Positions 56,600-64,000 of a stretch of DNA of 64,000 nt are shown in pieces (the stretch's first letter is position 1; each line of letters starts with the position of its first letter). Under the pieces are notes generated by a model. It had not been told where the DNA came from, made no database searches, and saw only the letters and a list, made by a program, of their open reading frames with translations. A program made the position numbers and the translations under genes. The DNA is from Salvator merianae (lineage: Eukaryota > Chordata > Lepidosauria > Squamata > Teiidae). The stretch lies in the NCBI GenBank assembly GCA_003586115.2, contig QVOM02000034.1, positions 114,591,571 to 114,655,570 on the forward strand, read 5' to 3'.

Positions 56600-58361
56600 A
56601 ATTCTTAAATTGTTTGTTTCACACTTCTCCCAGTAACACAATTTCCACAAAATATTGGGATGCCCCATGTTAAGTTAGAAATCTCTTTCCCCCAATCTGT
56701 CAATAAAGCACAGAGGCCAGGTGGAGTCACATGGGCTATGCACAGCCAATCAAGCCATGATCTGCCACTTCCTTTAAAGGAGCTGAAACCATTTTGTGGC
56801 TGCTCTGCAACACATGGCATGCCACCACACCCATTTGCCCTGAGTAACCTGTGTCTGATTTTACCATCCTTTAAAGTGAGGTGACTAGGAATTTAGAGCA
56901 TTCAAGCTCAAGTTGGCCATAGAGAGCACCCTTTTCCATTTATTCCATACTATTGGGACAAAAATATGCAAACTGAGGAAAGCAGCAGGTAGGGCAAAGA
57001 GTAATTAAAGCATAAATCTATGAGTGCCCTGAACTTCCTTTTCCCCTTTTCATTAAGGGGGAGCAATAGATGACTAGAAATAGCCCAGAGCTGCCTAGTT
57101 TCTTCTTATTTTCTTATAAACAACTTCCTCTCCTCCTCCTCTTCCTCCTCCTCTTCTCCATCATCATCATCCTCAGGTCATTCCTGAATTCTGAACATTT
57201 GAAAATCTCTTCCTCCTCCTTCTCCTCCACCTCCTCCTGCTGTATGGAAATATATAGCATATCCTATAAAATGCAAAATAAGTTAAAAAACAAAACCAAG
57301 ATTGCCTTCATTTGACCAGAGCAGTTCAGCCTGCCCTATGACAGTTTCATACCTAGAGTAATGATTTGCTTTCCATTTTCAATAGAAATCAGATATACTT
57401 CTGTGCAGCTCACAATTTTCATGCTGCTCACATTTTTCTTCTATTGATTTCCAGTGCCAGGATCCTGTTTTATTGGAAGTATCTTCCCCACCAATTGCAA
57501 AATGTCAGCTCAGTTTACAAAATATCGCATCCTCTCCATCACCGAATTCTATTCAATTAAGTGCCTCACCCTAGCCAATGTTAAAAGTGCAGAGCTTGCC
57601 AGAGAACAGTAATACAGTACAGGAGACAACACTTGTTGATGCCTCGTGTTTCATCCAAATGAGATAGATTAAGACAACTATCACTGTTTGCAGCAACTGG
57701 CAAGCTGCCTGATAGAAAGTGCTCTTGTTTTGCTTGATGTCAAACCCATGCAGATTAAATTTATTCATGCCCCAACCTTAAACATGTTTAGTTAGAAATT
57801 CTACTGGTATCAATGATGCTTATGCCTATGCTTTATATTCTAGTATTGCATGGAAATAAGTTCCATTGATTTAAGAAATATTGGTAATGTGTTGTAGACA
57901 CAAGGACTCGTGGAGGTCATTTCTGGCTGAGAGTTTTGAGCCCCACCCTCTGAATTTTTAAGCTTTAATTTACATATATACATATGCTGAAACTGTTTCT
58001 TAACTATCATTAAATACATGCTGATAGTAAATGCTGGCAAATGTTCACCAAGACAGAGGAATCCATCACTTTAGTTTTTTCGTTCCTCCAGTCTCAAATC
58101 TTACCCCATTTCTGCATGAGGTTGTGATTAAAAAACAAACAAACAAAAAAAAAAAACGTTCAGATAGGAGTTCATATATCTCTGCCTTCATCTACACTTA
58201 ACTCCAGGCTGTATGCACTATACACTACTCACATTTCAGAACCAAATCTACCTCTGGCTGACACTGAGGATTAAGGCTGCTATAGCTTGAGAATGATCCC
58301 ACCAGCAAACCATTTTTAAGTTGCCTTAGAAGTGTTTTTTTTAAGTGTTAGTGAATGCAGC
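56600..58361. other. unique sequence with (TCC)n tracts
   Basis: Pyrimidine-rich TCC/TCT clusters occur at 57126-57175 and 57208-57240, separated by 30 bp. The serine/leucine-rich frame over them is an artefact. A CAAACAAACAAAAAA run lies near 58134-58157. No exon recognised. Confidence 0.45.
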
Positions 58362-58645
58362 AGAGATGTACATGAACCTAAAAATAGAGGTTTGGTTTGA
58401 ACCTCGAATCAGGTCATGTTTGATTCAAACTTTGAACAGGTTACAATACCTGTTACAAAAAAAAAACCACTTTAGAAGAGCTTTAAAAATCCCTTTTCCA
58501 AGAACCAATGTTGATGAATATGAACTGGTTTGAATTGAACTGCATGGTTCAATAAGTTCAGACAAACCACCCTGGTTTGTTTCAAGTTTGAACTGCCCCC
58601 CTTGAATTGGGGGGTAGCTTGGCTGTGAGTTCAACCATTTGCTTC
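58362..58645. mobile_element. TAGAGATGTAC hAT relic, right end lost
   Basis: The left end AGAGATGTACATGAACC is followed by GGTTTGGTTTGAACCTCGAATCAGGTCATGTTTGATTCAAAC and CAAACCACCCTGGTTTGTTTCAAGTTTGAACTGCC, the same word set as 56230-56589. No right terminus or target duplication found. Confidence 0.55.
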
Positions 58646-59148
58646 AGTAAGTTTCTATAATGCAGCTTTTCAATAAAAAATAAGGTCAAGAAAATGTATA
58701 ATAACCAATTACAACTTAAATTAATCTGCTCTCAATCTATAGTTAATCAAATATAGTCTCCACCACCCTACACCCACTCTTGGCTTCCACCAAATGCCTC
58801 AGCTATTTCATTCAATTTGCTTAGATTTTGGCTGAATCCATATTATAGCACTTTAAGACATTATCTGGACTGAGCACTATGCAAGATACTGCAAAAGGAG
58901 CAGTGCAGCAGGTACACAATAGTTATCTCTCCATGGCTGCCTTTCTGAGTAAATACAACTCTAAGGAAAACCTTCCGCCACTGGATTCTGGCCACATTTC
59001 TGGTCCACTGGAGTACTGACTGGCAAGAATATTGAGATAGGTAAGACACACCTCCCCCACATGTTTCAAGATTTACCTGCCCCCTTCTTCAATCCCTGCC
59101 ACCCCAAATGAATAGTGCAGTGAAATGTTCAAAGGTTATGGACAACTG
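58646..59148. other. no gene seen
   Basis: Unique stretch; no recognised exon or repeat. Confidence 0.35.
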
Positions 59149-59700
59149 AGGCCATTTCCACATCTAGCTGGGCTGGACCACTCCAGCTAGAACTGAAACA
59201 ATTCCCAGCTGGAGTGGTCCAGCTGTCCCGGAACAAACCCAACCACACTTCAGATGGCTGTTCTAGGGTAGCCCTAGCATCACACTGCACTGTCACAAGC
59301 TTCAGAGTCTGCTGTGAGGGCTTCAACAGCAAGGAATGGAAGTTTCTGGCCTCAGAGTCCCAGAGTGACAGATTTCTGTGGTGAAATTTGGTGTGCCACA
59401 AAAATGGGGCCCTTCTGCATGCCTCCCTGTTCCATTCAGGTGGCCTCTGGATCATCTATACACCTTTTTTAAAAGATCTACCAGACTACAGGTTTAGGTA
59501 GCCATTTTGGCTGCTTAGACCAGCCTACAACTCCAACCAACATGGATGGATTGGTCTAGCAAGGGGAGTAATCTCTCTAGTTGCACCAGAGTGCAGAAGA
59601 GAGAGGTCCAGAAGTGGATTACGTCATGCCCTGTACCAGATACCAGTTAGCGCAGAAAGATCTTGTACCAGATACTAGATACCGGTTAGTGCAGAAAGAC
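59149..59700. mobile_element. CTGCACTT-type foldback MITE
   Basis: The left AGGCCATTTCCACATC end leads into CTGGGCTGGACCACTCCAGCTAGAACTG...CAGCTGGAGTGGTCCAGCTG (a strong hairpin at 59170-59224). The right region ends GTTAGTGCAGAAAGACC. The interior TGGTGTGCCACAAAAATGGGGCCCTTCTGCATGCCTCC matches 18480-18550. The right end is locally duplicated (59632-59702), so the true terminus is uncertain. Confidence 0.68.
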
Positions 59701-59702
59701 CG
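59632..59702. repeat. short tandem duplication at a MITE end
   Basis: TGTACCAGATACCAGTTAGCGCAGAAAGATCT is followed by TGTACCAGATACTAGATACCGGTTAGTGCAGAAAGACC: two diverged copies of about 32-38 bp in direct orientation, each ending in the foldback terminus. Confidence 0.75.
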
Positions 59703-61630
59703 GTTAGTGAGGCAGGGGAAAATGAGATCCAGTATCATGAAAAACACAACAAATCAAGTGGAACTGCAGGGAAGGAAGTAGAGGCACAAGGCTCTGACTG
59801 GAAGTCTCCATATTATCTCCTCAAACTTTACTTTGATCTGTTCTTCAGTCATGATTCACAGGCCATCATTGCCGGTCCAGAACACTGCAAAATTGTATTT
59901 CACATATTAATACGAGTTAGTCCACTTGTGAGCTGTTTGCTTTCACAAACTTACTGCATTGTGTTTTGGATTTTGTGAAGTACTGCTGTATCCTTTACTG
60001 GATTTTTTAACTGTCACATCTTATAAACCATTCTATTTATTTGTGAATCATAATTAATTAATTTTTATTTATAAAGTTTGGGGTTTTTTGTTTATTTCTT
60101 CTAAACCATGTAGCAACTCCAGAAATTCTGGAGTTGTAAGAAATGAACTATAAGTATAAATATATATTTATATAAAATGTGTTATCCCATTAAAATAATG
60201 AATCAAAGAGCTGAAGTGCCTGAAAAGTTAGCCATATTACTGCTATGTTTGTCGTTGTAAAGGTTTTCATGGCTTACTAACTGATATAAGCTCAGCCAGA
60301 AATCTCCCTATTCACAATTTCCAAAGAAATGATGAAAAAGTTATAGCTTAAATGATTTATCTATTGTAAAAATTTCCAGGTACTGTAATATGGCATGAAT
60401 CGATCACCACCACTTTTTGTGTTTTCATTTATGTTTCTGATCCCTATTTGATGCAACTCCTGACCTATGTTATTTTGTATTGGTGAAAAACTGAGATTGA
60501 GATTAAAATGAGCAGGACAATTGCTTCATCTAATTTCTATCTCAACAGCCAACCCATCATATTTCTTAATGTTAACAGATTTTCTTTATACTTTTGCTTA
60601 ATGCTACAGCAATTCCATAAAGTGAGCTATTTTGGTTCTCTTGTTTATGATTTGGGCTATTGCTCATTCTTTGTTGGACTATAGGCATTTTCCTATCATA
60701 GTATTATTTTGAAACCAGATGTGTAGAATTCTAGCAGGATAGTTTGTAACAATAGAGTTGTTTTTGCTATTTTAAGTTAAAGATAATATTGAAATTTTTT
60801 TAAAAATGATGAATTAAGAAAGCAAAATCTTGTTTTTATTCCCTCAAAGGTACAATGAAAAATAACCAGAACAATTGTTAATGAACAATTCAAAAGACCA
60901 GCACCAACAAGTTGGTTTCTTAACAGCATTAAACCCTTCTTTGTGTGGAAAGTGCATCCTCTGCTCTGTGTTAATATCCCTTGATTTGATGTGTCTGACA
61001 TTTTTGAAGATTCTCTTCTCCTTGCAATCCCTCCAAAGTTGCACACAATCTATGATCCATCTTAGCTTTTATCTGCAAAATCAAACCATCTGATATTCAT
61101 CAGAAAGTTTTTTTTTCAGATATCTCTAATGTAGTGATTGTGTGTGTCTGTGTGTGTGCATGTGCCTGCCTGCCTATGTTCCACATCATTGTGAAGAAAT
61201 TCTATTACAGTCAAAAGAAAAACAAGAACTCTTTTTCTGTACTTTTTTTTTATTTACAGTGCCATGTGTTTTCTTAATAATGCTCAAGAAACACTGAATC
61301 CCAGTGGTTTGTGCTGTGTTGTATATGGCTCATGAAGAAGATTAGAGTCATTGGGAAGTATTTGACACTCAAGGCAGAGGCTTTGCATCCTTAATTTCGA
61401 TAAGATGACTTAAGAAATTCTAATATTCATTAAGGAAAAGGTAAAGATACCCTAAGTAGAACTTCATCCTTGATTATTACAATGACATAAACCAGACTTG
61501 ACATTGACCATTCCTGGAAATTATTTGTTTCTTTAAAAAAAAATCACAAACAAGTCAACAGCCCTGGGAATTTTCTGATGGTGTGCCATCCAACAAGGAC
61601 CGACATTGATTTACTGCTGTCCATTGCAAT
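59703..61630. other. AT-rich unique sequence, no gene seen
   Basis: No exon, RNA gene or transposon recognised. An imperfect (TG)n run lies at 61138-61160. The open frames at 60777-61093 lack domains. Confidence 0.45.
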
Positions 61631-61902
61631 TACTTAAATGGTTAAGGACACTGTTGACTGGAGACATGCATGCGCAGGCAGGCAGAGCAGATGCGCCCTG
61701 TGATCTCCCCGACCTGAAGAATTAAAATTATAGAAATATAACAGAAAGAGTGACCGTTGGAGTTGAAAAAGCTCCCAAAATAGCTCTGAACAAAATCTGC
61801 TCCGGAAGGGTGAACTATCCATCGTTCTTTGGACTTTTGGAAAAAGAATTATATTGGATTTGATTGTTACCAAAAGAGAAGAACAGACGGGACTCTGTAA
61901 CT

Positions 61903-62849
61903 ATGGCCTCCGGAGGAAAACTTGCAACCTCACACAAAAAGGAAAACGCTGACTTGGGTAAGAACATGCACTTTCTTATAGAAGCGTTTAAGAAAATGGA
62001 GGGGAGGTTAGAAACAATAGAAAAGTTGGGAGAAAGCATGCATCAAATCTCTAATGAACTGCAAGCGACTAAACAAACTGCCTCAGAAGCATATGATATG
62101 GTAGTGAGGCAAGACAAAGAAATAAAACATTTAAACAAACTTACAGAAAGTCTGACAGAGAAGCTAGCTGAGGTTTCAAATCGCCAGCACCAGAGAAATC
62201 TGAGGCTTATTGGGTGGCCTGAAGAGGTTTTACCAAAAGATCTAGAGATAACCTTATCTAATTGGCTATCTACAAAGAACATTTATTTATTTATTTATTT
62301 ATTTATTGGATTTGTATGCCGCCCCTCTCCGAAGATAAGTTCGGAAGATATTGAGAGGATTCATAGATGCCTAATTCAGAGACCCAGAAAATCCTCACAA
62401 CCACGGGATGTAACAGTGGCGTTTACTAGAGAAAAGAAGAGGGATGAGATATATAAAAAGCTAAGAGCTGAACCAAACGTGGAATTTAATGGACATAAGA
62501 TAAAAGTATTTATGGACCTGGCTCCAGAGACTTTGAAACAGTGTGCCAAGCTCCGCCCCTTTGGGGGGAAAAAATTGACTCAGGGCTGCACTTCAGTTGG
62601 GGGTCTGCAAATTCTATATTGGTCTTTAATAATGGAAAAATTTACAGTGCTAAAACAGAAGACGAGGCTAAACACATGTTAAAAGATTTGGGAATAGAGA
62701 CATTGGAGGAGGAGTCAGAAGAAGAAAAGGAGGAGGTGAATGAAGATAAAGACACAGAGGATCAAGGGAAAAGAAAGTCTAACTTGCAAAAGGTCGCCAA
62801 GAAGCAAAGAGACATTAAGAAAGCATTGTGGTCGCGGGAGGTTAGATAA
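61903..62849 (+). pseudogene. L1 ORF1 (RNA-binding protein), broken
   Basis: The start was chosen at MASGGKLATSHKKEN (61903); an in-frame ATG lies 13 codons upstream. A coiled-coil-like region (FKKMEGRLETIEKLGESMHQISNEL... to LTEKLAEVSNRQ) precedes the RNA-binding core, seen in RNLRLIGWPE, DIERIHRC and the later MDLAPETLK. About 17 codons at 62281-62331 come from a foreign antisense LINE tail inserted in frame. Near 62562-62575 a G/A homopolymer shifts the frame; the protein resumes at FSWGSANSILVFNNGKIYSA and ends in an acidic tail (EEESEEEKEEV). ORF1p normally coats L1 RNA and has nucleic-acid chaperone activity. Confidence 0.9.
62281..62331 (-). repeat. antisense LINE tail inside L1 ORF1
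   Basis: (TTTA)n followed by TTGGATTTGTATGCCGCCCCTCTCCGAAG. On the minus strand this is the last ~25 bp of a squamate LINE/SINE 3' end (CTTCGGAGAGGGGCGGCATACAAATCC) plus an (AAAT)n tail. It replaces or extends ORF1 without breaking its frame. No clear target duplication. Confidence 0.75.
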
Positions 62850-63113
62850 ATATAATATACAATGGAGCATCTGGAATAACTTATGTTAAGAGTATAAAAT
62901 AGAGATGTAATTAATAGAGGGGGAAGGGAGGAGGACAACATGTCCCAAGGGTTTTGAGGACTAGAGACAAACTGGTTTTGTTCGTCCTTCTTCCTTGGAA
63001 TATGGGGAAGGGGGACTCGTACAGTCAGTGGGGGAAACAGCAGAACAGATGGGGTAGAATAGATTTGATAAATGTAGGACATAATGGAAAATATATGTTG
63101 AAGTTAATACTGT

Positions 63114-63915
63114 ATGAATGATTTAAAGTTGTTATCTATAAATGTAAATGGCGTGGGCACTGCAATAAAAAGGTACAAATTATTAAAATTACTTAGAGAA
63201 GAGAGGATTAGGATTGCTCTTCGTCAAGAAACCCACAAAAGGTGGGACAAAATGAAATTAATACAACATAATAAATGGGGTCTGCAACTAGAATCCAGGG
63301 GTACAAACAAATCTAGAGGAGTTGCAATTTTATTTCACGATGAGGTCAAATTTCAATTGCTAGATCACAAAAAAGATATGGAAGGTAGACATATATTTGT
63401 GAAAGGATATCTAAATGGGGAAAAGGTAACTTTAGCTTGTGTATATTTGCCTAACAAACAACAGAAATTCTTTTTTTCAAAATCTGATGAAACAATTAGT
63501 TCAGTTCATGGAAGGCAGCCTCCTTATGGCAGGTGGTTTTAATATGGATGTTTCTATCACGGGAGATAATAAGCAAAAGATTAATATTGGTAAGTGGAAT
63601 TTAGTGAATTGTTATATGAAACTGGATAATAGCTCTAGACCACCTACTTATTCTTCTTCAAGACATAAGACCTTTACTTACATAGATCATTTTCTGATCA
63701 GTAATATATGTAAAATGAAAGTAGTGGATATATGGACAGGGGGAATATGGCTTTCTGATCATGCCCCCCTAATATTAAGAATAGAACAAATTCAAAAATG
63801 GAACATAATATGGAGATTTGATTCTATTGTTTTGCAAAAGGAGGTGGATAGAAAAGAACTGGAAAGGGAGATTAAGGTGTATTTTCAAATAAATGATACG
63901 GGGGAGTCCAGCTAA
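63114..63915 (+). pseudogene. L1 ORF2, endonuclease part, frameshifted
   Basis: Starts MNDLKLLSINVNGVGTAIKR, the usual opening of the APE-type endonuclease of L1. RQETH (catalytic glutamate region), GRHIFVKGYL and LACVYLPN follow. At the T-run near 63470-63478 the frame shifts, and the protein continues in a second frame with GGFNMD (normally GGDFN), TYIDHFLIS and LSDHAPL; the SDH catalytic block is intact. A stop at 63913-63915 ends the frame before the reverse transcriptase. ORF2 endonuclease nicks target DNA to prime reverse transcription; this copy could not make a full protein. Confidence 0.92.
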
Positions 63916-64000
63916 ATTCAATATGGGAGGCTTTCAAAGCCACAATTAGAGGAAAATGTATAAGTATGGAGATAGGAATTAAGAGAAAAGGGAGGATGCA

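Larger units (their letters stand above)
61631..64000 (+). mobile_element. L1 LINE, 5' portion, runs off the window
   Basis: Contains a probable 5' UTR (GGAGACATGCATGCGCAGGC..., from about 61640), ORF1, a ~260-bp inter-ORF spacer and the beginning of ORF2. The exact 5' end is not defined by a target duplication. Gene order and protein motifs match squamate L1. The element continues past the right edge, so the reverse transcriptase and 3' end are not visible. Confidence 0.93.

Overview
The window reads as a repeat-rich, gene-poor intergenic or intronic stretch from a vertebrate nuclear genome, most likely a squamate reptile (lizard or snake). The evidence is the repeat mix: a CR1 LINE with its diagnostic ATTCTATG 3' repeat, L1 copies whose ORF2 ends resemble lizard and snake L1s, an L2-type LINE, a tRNA-derived SINE, many small non-autonomous DNA transposons, and a short antisense LINE tail at 62281-62331 of a kind common in squamates. 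I found no convincing exon of a host gene, no rRNA, no functional tRNA gene and no CRISPR array. Nearly all open frames lie in LINE remnants, in microsatellites, or inside palindromic transposons.

Layout. 1-11 kb: (GAAA)n, two GGGCC foldback elements, an L1 3' remnant (3.2-4.1 kb), a tRNA-derived SINE, an old LINE tail split by a foldback element (5.8-6.7 kb), and a foldback element apparently split by an LTR-like block (8.9-9.9 kb). 11-24 kb: simple repeats, more foldback elements, a 216-bp MITE split by a hairpin-chain hAT element (15.3-16.3 kb), and an L2 reverse-transcriptase relic (19.4-20.5 kb). 24-31 kb: a long (CTT)n tract, a TAA-flanked MITE, a second hairpin-chain hAT element with an internal 144-bp tandem module, and relics. 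32-35 kb: two copies of one ~1.2-kb TIR element, each with a 3-bp target duplication. 35.1-36.6 kb: a 5'-truncated CR1 with one clear frameshift. 37-40 kb: mostly unique AT-rich DNA. 40.7-50.4 kb: the densest MITE cluster, including a third hairpin-chain hAT element, a 261-bp hAT MITE and a CpG-rich 603-bp foldback element. 50-61.6 kb: mainly unique sequence with scattered MITEs and a GATA microsatellite. 61.6-64 kb: the 5' part of a near-complete L1 (ORF1 and the ORF2 endonuclease), cut by the window edge.

The most notable content is a set of non-autonomous DNA transposons built from hairpins. Termini and target duplications were read by eye. (i) A hAT-type family has ends TAGGGRTGTGCAC and perfect 8-bp duplications in all three full copies. 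(ii) A family with GGGCC ends has 3-bp duplications (CTT, AAT, TCT, TAT) and variable palindromic interiors. (iii) A GGNTGTGTTCAGACA family has TAA-like duplications. (iv) A 1.2-kb family has GGCCGCGGTCCGAC-type ends. No transposase was found for any of them, so each must depend on proteins encoded elsewhere.
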